Of a stretch of 64,000 nucleotides of DNA, positions 44,351 to 53,400 are shown piece after piece. Source of the DNA: JAXLWB01 sp046328715 (GTDB lineage: Bacteria; Chloroflexota; Anaerolineae; Caldilineales; Caldilineaceae). Under the pieces are notes generated by a model. The model saw nothing but the letters and a program-made list of their open reading frames with translations, did not search any database and was not told the origin of the DNA. A program made the position numbers and the translations under genes. Positions within the stretch are counted from its first letter, which is position 1. Every line of letters begins with the position of its first letter. The stretch covers positions 1 through 64,000 of the forward strand of contig JAXLWB010000005.1 of the NCBI GenBank assembly GCA_046328715.1, read 5' to 3'.

Positions 44351-44377
44351 TAATAAGTGCTTCCCAAGCACTTATTA
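44351..44377. ncRNA. Hairpin that copies the tRNA-Gly anticodon arm in inverse
   Basis: A perfect 10-bp stem (TAATAAGTGC / GCACTTATTA) with the 7-nt loop TTCCCAA. GTGCTTCCCAAGCACTT, 17 bases of it, is identical to the anticodon arm of the tRNA-Gly gene 90-150 bases away, but on the opposite strand. A plus-strand RNA would show a mimic of the CCC anticodon loop; a minus-strand RNA would be complementary to the anticodon arm. It lies between two terminators. Whether it is expressed is unknown. Confidence 0.45.
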
Positions 44378-44379
44378 TG

Positions 44380-44418
44380 AAAAAGGACGGTGACCACACT
44401 TGGGTCACCGTCCTTTTT
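44380..44418 (-). terminator. Terminator of tRNA-Gly
   Basis: A perfect 16-bp stem (44380-44395 with 44403-44418), 7-nt loop and TTTTT run on the minus strand, 18 bases after the 3' end of the tRNA. The core AAAAAGGACGG equals that of the terminator at 15381. Confidence 0.9.
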
Positions 44419-44435
44419 TACTAACTTCGCTTCTG

Positions 44436-44506
44436 AGCGGGCAACGAGACTCGAACTCGTGACAAGTGCTTGGGAAGCACGTATGTTACCGCTACACCAT
44501 GCCCGC
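44436..44506 (-). tRNA. tRNA-Gly (anticodon CCC)
   Basis: 71 nt. Acceptor arms GCGGGCA and TGCCCGC pair fully, with discriminator T as normal for bacterial glycine tRNAs. The T-arm is ACGAG TTCGAGT CTCGT. The anticodon loop is TTCCCAA, giving anticodon CCC for GGG codons. The first pair of the anticodon stem (C27-T43) is a mismatch, leaving four good pairs. The CCA end is not encoded. It reads towards the hydrolase gene and is followed by a strong terminator. 133 bases upstream on the same strand ends the PHAX-domain gene. Confidence 0.93.
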
Positions 44507-44639
44507 AAATTGTTTCGTATTGATTATGCTAACACGAGCCCTTTGACTCTGTCAAATGTGATTTAGGAAGTTCTACAAGGATAACTGGATGAGAGGCTAC
44601 CCTCACGACTTCTCCTCTCATCCAATCACCCTGACTGAT

Positions 44640-45305
44640 CTATTGTTTGGGTGCGTTTCTGGATGCACTATCCTGCATTTTGCTGCGCACGTTGGTGGCA
44701 AGCACGATGCCTACGCCGTTTTTGTCGACCATGGGATAGCCTTCAACGATCAACACGTCCTCGACATTGCTGGTGATGCTCTCCTTGATCTTGTTCCACT
44801 GTTTGGTGGCGATAAAGACTGCCCAGGTGATCCCTGCTTCGGGCGGCACAGGCAATCCTTTGGGAAGTGCACCGGGTGGTTTGCCTTGCAGCGAGACCAC
44901 AACCGCACCTTCTCCAGCTTTTGCTACTTTTCTGGGTCGCCCCACGATGGTTAATTTCACGTTTGCCCCCTTCCCTGGCGTCTGAATGATGGCTACCACG
45001 AGCCGTTTCGCTTCTTCCCAACTGATTGGCTGAATAGCACTTTGTGCTTGTCCACCGCCCGATCCTTTGGTCCAAATCTGTTGTCGCTCTTCGGGGCTAA
45101 TTTCAGCTTTGACCAGGTAAAAGAATACACCGCCTGGGGTCCGCCGGCGTTGTCCATCCGCTGTCATCAACCCGCCCTCAGCTTCAGTGGCAAGCGCTCG
45201 CTGTGCGTATTCACCTGCCCGCTCCTCGCCCAGGACGTCAACAACCTGTTTCAATAGTTCAATGTTCTCTTCGTGTAGTTGCTCGGCAATCTCTTGTAGG
45301 GTCAT
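44640..45305 (-). CDS. Bacterial PHAX RNA-binding domain protein with probable OB-fold
   Basis: 221 residues from the ATG at 45305, preceded by GAGGAG. Residues 1-78 match the PHAX RNA-binding domain known from the eukaryotic snRNA-export adaptor: IAEQLHEENIELLKQVVDVL, EAEGGLMTADG and the signature RRRTPGGVFFYLVKAE, with the same spacing. After a G/Q linker, residues 95-210 look like an OB-fold of single-strand-binding type: VKLTIVGRPRKV, VVVSLQGKPPG, then FIATKQWNKIKESI and VLIVEGYPMVDKNGVGIVLA, closing TNVRS. Both halves suggest binding of single-stranded RNA or DNA. There is no export signal. The tRNA-Gly gene follows on the same strand. The cellular role of bacterial PHAX proteins is, as far as I know, undescribed. 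Confidence 0.8.
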   Translation of the reverse strand: MTLQEIAEQLHEENIELLKQVVDVLGEERAGEYAQRALATEAEGGLMTADGQRRRTPGGVFFYLVKAEISPEERQQIWTKGSGGGQAQSAIQPISWEEAKRLVVAIIQTPGKGANVKLTIVGRPRKVAKAGEGAVVVSLQGKPPGALPKGLPVPPEAGITWAVFIATKQWNKIKESITSNVEDVLIVEGYPMVDKNGVGIVLATNVRSKMQDSASRNAPKQ

Positions 45306-45776
45306 CTTCTCCTCATTCCGCTTACAATGGCAACCCAGCCGGCCCAAGAAAGCCAACAAACTTGCTGAATCGTCAGGTGTATCGTCGGTGATGATAATTG
45401 TTTCTTACACATTCATATATTACACCAACCCGTCCGTTTGGCAACGATTTTGATCTACTTTAACGGAGAATCCAAGCTTGATTATTTTGCCTGGATTTCG
45501 AGAAAAAGTGAGAGGAAAACGCTGTGTAGATGTCATGGAGTATACGCAATGTGTGCCGCTTTGATGCGTATTCATTTTGTTTACATGGCGGCGATTTGAA
45601 CGCCAGCCCGCCAGCTTCCTAATTGTTGGAACATCTTAGAGTCTTCTTTCGTCACTTCATAGCTAATCTTGTCCTACTGGTTATGGTAGAGTTTTGTAAG
45701 GAACTGTCTGAAAAGCCTGTGGAACTTTATACATCGGTCAGGTGTGCTTTGGGGACTGCTTTTAAGGGAGGATGCT
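45306..45776. other. Divergent spacer between PHAX-domain and VIT/VWA genes
   Basis: 471 bases, A/T-rich, must contain promoters for both divergent genes. No hairpin or repeat of note and no promoter with good spacing could be picked with confidence. No small gene seen. Confidence 0.3.
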
Positions 45777-48152
45777 ATGCGTAGCCCGCTTATTCGACGA
45801 TTAACAGCAACCATGTTGTTGCTGATCCTTTTATCCGCCACTGTACTTCCCGCTTATGCGCAGCAGATTATTATTGATCCACCACCGCTGCCACCAGTAC
45901 CATCCGTACCGAATGCGATCTCGATCGATTCGGAGAATATGGATGCTGTGGTTGATGGCCCGATTGCGACGGTGCATGTCGCTCAGGTATTCCGTAATAT
46001 TTCGGGCGCAACGGTGGAAGGTCGCTATATCTTTCCGCTGCCTGCCGACGCTGCGGTGAGCGATTTTCAGATGACCGTCGATGGGCAGGTGGTCGAGGGC
46101 AAGCTCTACAGCGCAGAGGAGGCGCGCCAGATCTACGAGGAGATAGTGCGTTCGCTGCGCGACCCGGCTTTGCTCGAATACGTCGGCAATAATCTCTTTC
46201 AAGCCAGTGTTTTCCCCATTCCAGCCGGTGCCTCGCGCAAGGTCGAACTGACCTACACGCAGATTCTGCCGATCGAAGAAGGACTCTATCGTTTTCACTT
46301 CCCACTACGTTCCCCACAGAGCAATGGGCTGCCACTCAACAGCCTCTCGCTACGCGTGGAACTCAAGAATCAGCCAGGGCTGCGCACGATCTACAGTCCA
46401 AGCTACAACCTCGATATCCAGCGCCAGGGAGATAATGGCGCGCTGATTGGCTATGAATCCCAGGCTTCCACGGTGCCCGATGATTTTGATCTCTACTTTG
46501 GGGCTGACAGTGCGCAGATTGGCTTGAATCTGCTTAGCTACAAGCCGAGCGACGAAGATGGCTACTTTCTGCTGCTGGCCGCTCCGGCGGTAGAGACCGC
46601 CCAGGATGAGATCGTAACCCGTGACATCGTCGTCGTGCTAGATGTCTCCGGCTCGATGCAGGGCGAGAAGATTGAACAGGCGCGCAAAGCGGTTCGTTAT
46701 GTTGTCGATCACCTGAACCCGGGTGACCGCTTCAACTTGATCAGTTTTAGTACAGGTACTCGACTCTGGCAGGCGAACGTGCAGGATGTCAATCCCACCA
46801 CGTTGGCCAGCGCTCGCGGCTGGATCGATCAGGTGACCGCTGAAGGATCAACTGATATCAACCGTGCCCTGCTTGAAGCGCTGGCGCAATTCAGCCAAGG
46901 CGATGCCACTCGCCCTGCCTACCTGCTCTTTATGACGGATGGCCTCCCCACCCAGGGTGAGACCGATGCTAACCGCATCATCGCCAATGTGGAGAGCAAT
47001 CTGCCCGGCGACCGTTCGATCCGGCTCTTCAGCTTTGGCGTCGGCTATGATGTCAACACCGATCTGTTAGATACAATTTCTGCCAACCTGCGTGGGCGCA
47101 CGACCTATGTTAAGCCCGAAGAGGCGATTGACGAGAAGGTAGGCAACTTCTACGCTCAAATTGGCAAGCCGGTGTTGGCCGATGTCCAGATTGACTTTGG
47201 GGCCAACGTCGTGGTGGACGAACTCTATCCCTATCCATTGCCCGACTTCTTTGCTGGCGTGCAGCAGGTGATTGTTGGACGTTATCACAGCGGTGGCAAG
47301 GTCGATCTCGCGCTGAAGGGTACGGTCAACGGCAAGAAGGTCAGCTTTAACTATCCTGGCCGCAGTGTGACCAGTGCCGGCGGTGAACCCTTCGTTGCCC
47401 GACTGTGGGCCACACGTAAGATCGGCACCTTGCTGAGTCAACTGCGACGGGGCGGCACCCAAGATGAACTGATTCAGGAAGTGGTAAAACTCAGCTTGAA
47501 ATACGGCATCGTCACGCCCTATACCTCCTATCTGGTGCAAGAGCCAACCGTGGCCCTCGGTTTACCTAACGCTGGCGAGGACCGGGCACCTCTCCTCTAT
47601 TCGATGAAGCAGGCGGAGGAGTCCGCCAATGCCCAGGTACAAAGCCAGGTAGCGGTAGATGCGGCTGCGGCACCCAGCGGCGAAGCCGCCGTCGTGGCCA
47701 GCGCTGAGCGAGGTGCCTTGCAGGAAGCTACCGTTGCCGAAAGTGGCCCCCAGCAGAATCTACGTTACGCTGCAGGCCATACTTTTACCTACCAAGGGAT
47801 GGTGCAAGGTGCAAACCAGGAACAGGTGATGCGATGGGTCGACACGACTTTCGAACCGACCATGCAGGTCGAAGAGGTCGCTTTTGCCAGTGCCCGTTAC
47901 TTTGAGTTGGCACAACAGCCGGATCTGGCGCAGATCTTCGCCATCTCGCCCGAAGTCGTAGTCGTGACAGGGGCGAACAGCGCCATTCATGTCAACGCAA
48001 ATTCCGTACTCGAAACTCAGTCTGTATCACCGCTGCCGACGCCTTCGCCAACGCAGTTGCCAAGCGCTACAGCCACACCCACGCCAACTTCGACGTCTGA
48101 CTCAGAAAAGGGTTGGTGGGAAAGTTTGTGGGGCTGGGTGAGTGGAAAGTAG
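45777..48152 (+). CDS. Secreted VIT / von Willebrand A domain protein
   Basis: 791 residues from the ATG at 45777, with GGGAGGA six bases upstream. Signal peptide about 1-28 (RRLTATMLLLILLSATVLPA, then YAQ). VIT domain about 45-165 (AQVFRNISGATVEGRYIFPL, QMTVDGQVVEGKLYSAEEAR), as in inter-alpha-trypsin-inhibitor heavy chains. VWA domain about 275-450 with a full MIDAS: VVLDVSGSMQGEK, conserved Thr in EGSTDINRAL and Asp in LFMTDGLPTQGETD. A C-terminal helical region (VVKLSLKYGIVTPYTSYLVQ) is typical of VIT-VWA proteins. A Thr/Pro/Ser linker then ends in GWWESLWGWVSGK, which is not a sortase motif. Probably surface-held, metal-dependent protein binding. Alone in its transcription unit. Confidence 0.92.
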   Translation: MRSPLIRRLTATMLLLILLSATVLPAYAQQIIIDPPPLPPVPSVPNAISIDSENMDAVVDGPIATVHVAQVFRNISGATVEGRYIFPLPADAAVSDFQMTVDGQVVEGKLYSAEEARQIYEEIVRSLRDPALLEYVGNNLFQASVFPIPAGASRKVELTYTQILPIEEGLYRFHFPLRSPQSNGLPLNSLSLRVELKNQPGLRTIYSPSYNLDIQRQGDNGALIGYESQASTVPDDFDLYFGADSAQIGLNLLSYKPSDEDGYFLLLAAPAVETAQDEIVTRDIVVVLDVSGSMQGEKIEQARKAVRYVVDHLNPGDRFNLISFSTGTRLWQANVQDVNPTTLASARGWIDQVTAEGSTDINRALLEALAQFSQGDATRPAYLLFMTDGLPTQGETDANRIIANVESNLPGDRSIRLFSFGVGYDVNTDLLDTISANLRGRTTYVKPEEAIDEKVGNFYAQIGKPVLADVQIDFGANVVVDELYPYPLPDFFAGVQQVIVGRYHSGGKVDLALKGTVNGKKVSFNYPGRSVTSAGGEPFVARLWATRKIGTLLSQLRRGGTQDELIQEVVKLSLKYGIVTPYTSYLVQEPTVALGLPNAGEDRAPLLYSMKQAEESANAQVQSQVAVDAAAAPSGEAAVVASAERGALQEATVAESGPQQNLRYAAGHTFTYQGMVQGANQEQVMRWVDTTFEPTMQVEEVAFASARYFELAQQPDLAQIFAISPEVVVVTGANSAIHVNANSVLETQSVSPLPTPSPTQLPSATATPTPTSTSDSEKGWWESLWGWVSGK

Positions 48153-48198
48153 GAGGCAGGGAGCACGCTAAACCTACGCTAACCTAGTGCGCTGCCTC
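48153..48198 (+). terminator. Hairpin after the VIT/VWA gene
   Basis: GAGGCAG at 48153-48159 pairs with CTGCCTC at 48192-48198, extended by GCAC/GTGC inside. It begins right after the stop codon. There is no T-run, so it may be a weak terminator for the convergent genes. Confidence 0.4.
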
Positions 48199-48292
48199 TG
48201 GGTTAGCCTATATCGCCCCGATAGGGCTAAGGGGCGAATCATCTACTAGATTAAGCAAGGTGAAGTACTTCATTGCAATCCCAAACTCACAT

Positions 48293-49159
48293 TTAAAGTG
48301 TGCCTAAGAAATCGATTTGATGGGCGATGTAGACCAGGTCGCCAGCCTCGACCTGTTGGTGACGTTGCTTAATCCAGGTCTCGAAGCGGGCTTGATCGAG
48401 TTGTGGATGCTGATGCAACGCCCCTTGCATTGTGTGAATGATGTAGTGTAAAAAGTAGGCCTCGTCGGCTGGGTAACCACTCCGGTTGCCAAAGACCACC
48501 CAATCGGAGCTACCCGCCGCCAATACCTCAATCCCCGCCTCGCGCAGATGACCGAATAGATGACGCCCACTTTGGCTGTCGCCGGAGAGCTGACCGCCGG
48601 TGATGCGCTCGTCCATTGTACGATGGTAGAGTGTCTCGATCTGCTGGTCAAAGTCACGGTGAATTTCTGGTTGCAAGATGGTAGCCCCGTCGAAGTTGAT
48701 CGTAAAATAGACCAAGCCACCTGGACTGAGCAACGTTTTGAGCAAGGGCAGCGTTTGTGGAATGTCCATCAGATCGAGAAAGGCGTGGGCAATCAAGAGG
48801 TCGTAGCGGTTGGCCTCTTCGGGGCGTTCGGCAAAGGCAAAGAGATCGGCGTGCTCCAAACGCAGCGACAGCCAATCGGGCCTCGTGTGGAACTTTTGCT
48901 GGGCGACAATAACATTATCCTCTTGCTCGTCCAGCGCAGTATAGACAACTTGGCTGTGAATGGTTTCATCAAAGAGTCGCCATTCCAACGCCCGGTCGAT
49001 CATCGTGCCGATCCCTGCGCCAATCTCCAAGACCTGCAACGGTACCGAGGGGACTGTCCGCAACGTGTTGCGTAGTCCTTGCCAGACATGAGCGTTCAAT
49101 GCTCGATCATCTACGGTGCGTTTGGCCGAAAGATAGCGTTGAAAAGAATAATCGATCAT
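48293..49159 (-). CDS. Class I SAM-dependent methyltransferase of the GT4/pterin cluster
   Basis: 288 residues. Motif I VLEIGAGIGTMIDRALEW near 43, then YTALDEQEDNV (acidic post-I), EHADLFAFA, YDLLIAHAFLDLMD and LLSPGGLVYFTINFDG. The C-terminal part with IHTMQGALHQHPQLDQARFE and GDLVYIAHQIDFLG is long and distinctive. The ATG overlaps the stop of the upstream glycosyltransferase gene by four bases (ATGA), so they act together. It is probably a tailoring methyltransferase acting on the same product as the glycosyltransferase. Pathway inferred from the neighbours at 54.1-57.3 kb. Confidence 0.85.
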   Translation of the reverse strand: MIDYSFQRYLSAKRTVDDRALNAHVWQGLRNTLRTVPSVPLQVLEIGAGIGTMIDRALEWRLFDETIHSQVVYTALDEQEDNVIVAQQKFHTRPDWLSLRLEHADLFAFAERPEEANRYDLLIAHAFLDLMDIPQTLPLLKTLLSPGGLVYFTINFDGATILQPEIHRDFDQQIETLYHRTMDERITGGQLSGDSQSGRHLFGHLREAGIEVLAAGSSDWVVFGNRSGYPADEAYFLHYIIHTMQGALHQHPQLDQARFETWIKQRHQQVEAGDLVYIAHQIDFLGTL

Positions 49160-50250
49160 ATGCCAGATTTCTGTGTCATTTCAAGCAGCCATGATTCCAG
49201 CGCTGCAAAGCTCTGCTGCCAGGTGGGATGGCGATCGAAACGTTGGCGCGCCGCCATGCTCATTTTATACCAAACCGTTCGATCCTGTGCCAATTGAGTA
49301 ACGTAATCGGCGAGCATTTTGCTCCCTTCCGGTTCCACTAAAAAGCCGTTTACCCCAGGCGTGACGATCTCGTGCGCCGCCCCTGCTGTACTGGCAATTA
49401 CTGGTAAGCCATAGGCCATCGCCTCCAGATAGACAATGCCAAACCCTTCATATGAAGGCATTGCCATAAGGTGAGCCTGCGCCAACAGTTGTTGGAGCCT
49501 TTCATCACTGACTCGACCATGCAAGGTGACTCTGGCTGCCATTCCTGTCTGCTGCAATTGGTTGCGAATCTGCGCGCTATATTCCTTGTCAACCTCGGTA
49601 CTGCCGACAACATCCAAATGCCAGGGCACTTTCCCAATCGTTGCCAGGCCAGCAATAACCGTATGTAAACCCTTACGCTCACTCAAGTTACCGACAAAGA
49701 TGAGCCGAAAGGGTTGTGCATGTTGTCTTGTTGTAATTGATTCGTGTAGCCATATTGAGTTCAGCGCGCTGCTGTGACTCCCACTCGGATAAGCTACGAT
49801 AGCAGGCTTGTTGTGTGTTATCAGTGCTTGCACCGTCCGCTCTGTCGTATGGCTATTATACACAAAGCCATCCACACTGTGCAGGTAACGGGCTTCGATT
49901 GTGCGGTATAAAGGCATCAGCAGGGCGGGATGGTCTTCGCTGCTGCGCAAATGGTGTACCACACTGATGATTGGATAGCTAACCTCGCGTTTCACTTTGC
50001 CATTCAACCAAAAAAGTGAAGGGTGGTTGAGTTCATCTTCAAGTAAAAGGTCGATTGGCATTTCAATCAGACGCCGCAAAAGTTCAGGTGACAGATTGTC
50101 CGTAAGGTGGCGTAAGTAACTGCGCCAAGGCAAGGAGAGTATCTCCACCTGATGGCCGCAAGTGCGTAGCCAGGCGACCAATTGGCGATCGTAAAGGTAG
50201 CCTCCAGACACAGTATCGAGCGATCCGTAAATCAACAATCCGATCTTCAT
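49156..50250 (-). CDS. GT4-family glycosyltransferase
   Basis: 364 residues with the GT-B fold: the N-terminal glycine turn LLIYGSLDTVSGGYLYDR near 5-20, middle domain LIFVGNLSERKGLHTVIAGL near 200, and the nucleotide-sugar end motif MPSYEGFGIVYLEAMAYGLP, with the E-x7-E glutamates near 280-288, followed by VIAST. It transfers a sugar from a nucleotide donor with retention of configuration. There is no membrane segment. It is first of a two-gene unit with the methyltransferase (4-base overlap). It is separated from the co-directional PTPS/MDR/RibA genes only by the oppositely oriented CBM96 gene, suggesting an originally continuous cluster. Confidence 0.88.
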   Translation of the reverse strand: MKIGLLIYGSLDTVSGGYLYDRQLVAWLRTCGHQVEILSLPWRSYLRHLTDNLSPELLRRLIEMPIDLLLEDELNHPSLFWLNGKVKREVSYPIISVVHHLRSSEDHPALLMPLYRTIEARYLHSVDGFVYNSHTTERTVQALITHNKPAIVAYPSGSHSSALNSIWLHESITTRQHAQPFRLIFVGNLSERKGLHTVIAGLATIGKVPWHLDVVGSTEVDKEYSAQIRNQLQQTGMAARVTLHGRVSDERLQQLLAQAHLMAMPSYEGFGIVYLEAMAYGLPVIASTAGAAHEIVTPGVNGFLVEPEGSKMLADYVTQLAQDRTVWYKMSMAARQRFDRHPTWQQSFAALESWLLEMTQKSGI

Positions 50251-50493
50251 AGTTTCATAGCAGATGATGGAATTTTGTTATTTAACAATATTGTAATTTG
50301 TTGAAGGGAATATTACGGATAATATTCAGACAAATGTACATTGTCTTTAATAATAGGATCTACTACACTAACGTTATCATCGATCTTATGCATCCAATCC
50401 TAAATAATCGGTTTGATAACGCATCTTTGAATAGTCCAATGTGTAAGTTTAAGCACAGTATGATTAGAAATTCCCGATTGAGGACCTTGACTC
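50251..50493. other. A/T-rich divergent spacer
   Basis: Noticeably A/T-richer than the rest of the window; it must hold promoters for the glycosyltransferase and CBM96 genes. A small palindrome GAATATTA/TAATATTC (50308-50327) is present. No further gene. Confidence 0.35.
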
Positions 50494-53400
50494 ATGCCTA
50501 TAAGCCGCATTCCACTCTTTTTTGCTACTGTTCTTAGTATACTTTTACTTTATTGTTTATGCGCTACAGGCGTCGCCAATGCGCAGGTTGCCACCGCAAC
50601 CCCAACCATTTCCACATCGATCATCAGCGTTACCGTCAGTGCTGACACCTACGTCCAAAACAACGCTGCCACAACCAACTACGGAACCGCCAATCAGTTG
50701 CGCGTTCGCTCTTCCGGACCCACCAATAACAGCTACTTACGCTTTGTCGTGAGTGGTGTCACTGGTGTGGTGCAAAGCGCTAAGATCCGCCTCTATGTTG
50801 TTGATGCGAGTCCTTCAGCAGGATCAGTCTATACTGCATCAAACAACTATCTGAGCACTACGACTCCCTGGGTAGAAACGGGCATGAACTGGAACAATGC
50901 ACCGACCATCGGTGGTGCTGCGTTAAGTACGGTGGCTGCTGCGAATCTCAATACCTGGGTCGAATTTGATGTAACTACACTTGTCAAAGGCAATGGTACC
51001 TACAACCTTGCTATCCGCAACAACTCGACGAACCCGGTCTACTACAACTCCAAAGAGGCCACTAGCAATCGTCCGACCCTTGTGCTTCAGGTCGTCAATG
51101 GTGCAACCGCCACAGCGACCAATACATCCACCAACACGCCTACGAACACGCCAACCAGCACACCCACCTTTACGCCTGTACCGACCAACACAGCAACGGC
51201 CACGCCGTCCGCAAACAGTGCAGCGTTCACCATCACCGTAAACGCCGATACCTATGTCGACAGTACCGCGACAACCACCAACTATGGAACCGCCAATCAA
51301 CTACGTGTTCGTTCCTCCCGACCCACCAACGACAGTTACCTGCGCTTCGTTGTGACAGGGCTAACCGGAAGCGTGCAGAGTGCTAAGGTGCGCCTCTATG
51401 TGGTCGATGCCAGTCCGTCGGCAGGTTCAATTTATAGCGTTTCCAACAACTATCTCAACACAGCGACGCCATGGCTCGAAACGGGCATGAATTGGAGCAA
51501 TGCGCCGGCCATTAACAGCGCGGCGCTCAGCACAATCGGCGCAGCAAATCTAAACACCTGGGTTGTGTTTGATGTGAGTGCTGCTGTCAAAGGCAATGGC
51601 ACATTCAACTTCGCCATCCGTAACACTTCCACCAACCCGGTGTATTATAGTTCCAAAGAAGCGACCAACAATCGGCCTGTTCTGGTGCTGCAAGTGACCA
51701 ATAGTGGCACGGCCACGGCCACTTCCAGCCCAACGTCTACGCCAACCAGCACCTCGACGAGCACATCTGTACCGACCAGTACACCGACCAATACGGCAAC
51801 GAATACGTCAGTACCACCTACGAATACAGCTACAAATACCCCAGTACCACCGACCAGCACGGCGACAGATACACCAACCAATACGCCTCTGCCGACCAAT
51901 ACTGCAACCAATACATACACAAGTACGCCTACGCCAACCGATACCTCGACGCAGACAGTTGTACCGGCGACGAGTACGCCATTGCCACCGACCAGCACGG
52001 CAACAGATACTCCAACCAATACACCTCTGCCGACCAATACTGCAACCAATACGTACACTAGTACGCCTACGCCAACCGACACATCGACGCAGACAGTTGT
52101 ACCGGCGACGGACACTGCAACGAGTACGCCATTGTCGACCAACACATCAACCGAAACCGTCGTGCCCCCGACCGACACAGCAACTGATACACCTGTGTCG
52201 ACCAACACATCAACCGAAACCGTCGTTCCGGCGACCGATACGGCAACTGTAACACCAAGCCCCACCGATACAGCGACCGTTACATCAGTTCCGTCGACGG
52301 CGACGGATACTCCTGTTCCGCCAACCAACACAGGGACCGATACGCCTCTGCCAGCGACCAGTACGTCTACAGCCACAACAGTTCCACCGACAGCGACAGA
52401 AACCAGCACGCTCATCCCAACTAATACGGGGACAGAGACAGCCGTGCCGTTCACCGATACACCGACGAGCACCTCTACGCCGGTGAACACAGCGACTGAC
52501 ACAGTCGCCCCAACAGAGATAGCAACCAACACGCCCATCCCGACCAGCACGGCGACAGAGACAGCAACCGCTACGCCTACCAGTACATCGACAAGCACAC
52601 TTTTGCCGACGAACACAGCTACCAACACGGCAACCAATACGCCAGCGGCGACTGCAACCTCGACCTTGACGCCGACATCAACCGCAGTTGCGCTCAAGAC
52701 GCCTTATGCCAGCGCACCCCTTTGCCCGACCCACGATCCAACCATCTGGCATGGATTGTGGAATCCGGTCTTAGGTTGCCATTACGATCACTTCCACGGC
52801 GTCGATCCGAACTCGATGGCCAACTATGTCATCAGCGGCACGACCATTACCTATGGTCCGGCAGGTGCGCTCTACGGCGGTCAAACGATTGGCTACTCCT
52901 TTGAGACGCCGAACGAGAATGCCATTAAACATCGCGGCTATCATATCCAGGCCGCCATTCAAGTGCCGTGCGAGCAAAATAACTTCAACTACATCAATAA
53001 TCCCAAACCTGGCTGTATCCGATCCTTCCGCGTTCAGGTCCACAATGATACGGCGCTTGTCGAAGGCGTCACCCGCTTCCACAGCATGTTCACCGAAGCT
53101 GAACTTTGTACCCGCGCAGGTGTCTGTGGACTCTGGCAAGGTGGCGGTGCCCGCAATGATACTGGCGAAGCACACATTCCCTACAAAAATACCTGTGTCG
53201 ATATTCCGGGCAGCAATCGTCCCCCATGTCCAACTGATCCGGCAGAGTGGAGCTATATTATGAATATTCCACCCTACTGGGCTTTTACCCGTCTGGAAGA
53301 CGCTCGGTGGAACCTGGACAATGAGTATCTATGCTTTGACGGCATGCCCTATTGTTGGAATCAAAGTTCGAATCGCTCGGTCTGGGAGCTGGTCAGCAGC

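Noticed and set aside
44291..44377. T-box riboswitch upstream of the serine hydrolase
   Set aside because: No T-box sequence (the conserved UGGN bulge), no stem I specifier layout, and the downstream gene is not an amino-acid gene; the hairpins fit simple terminators plus an anticodon look-alike.
44251..44508. N-terminal extension of the serine hydrolase, giving 476 residues
   Set aside because: The extra residues are the tRNA-Gly gene, two terminators and the anticodon-like hairpin read as protein. The ATG at 44250 has a good ribosome-binding site and the normal family start.
51645..52697. 350-residue minus-strand open frame rich in V, A and G
   Set aside because: It is the complement of the Thr/Pro linker of the CBM96 protein; the composition follows from the repeat, and there is no ribosome-binding site.
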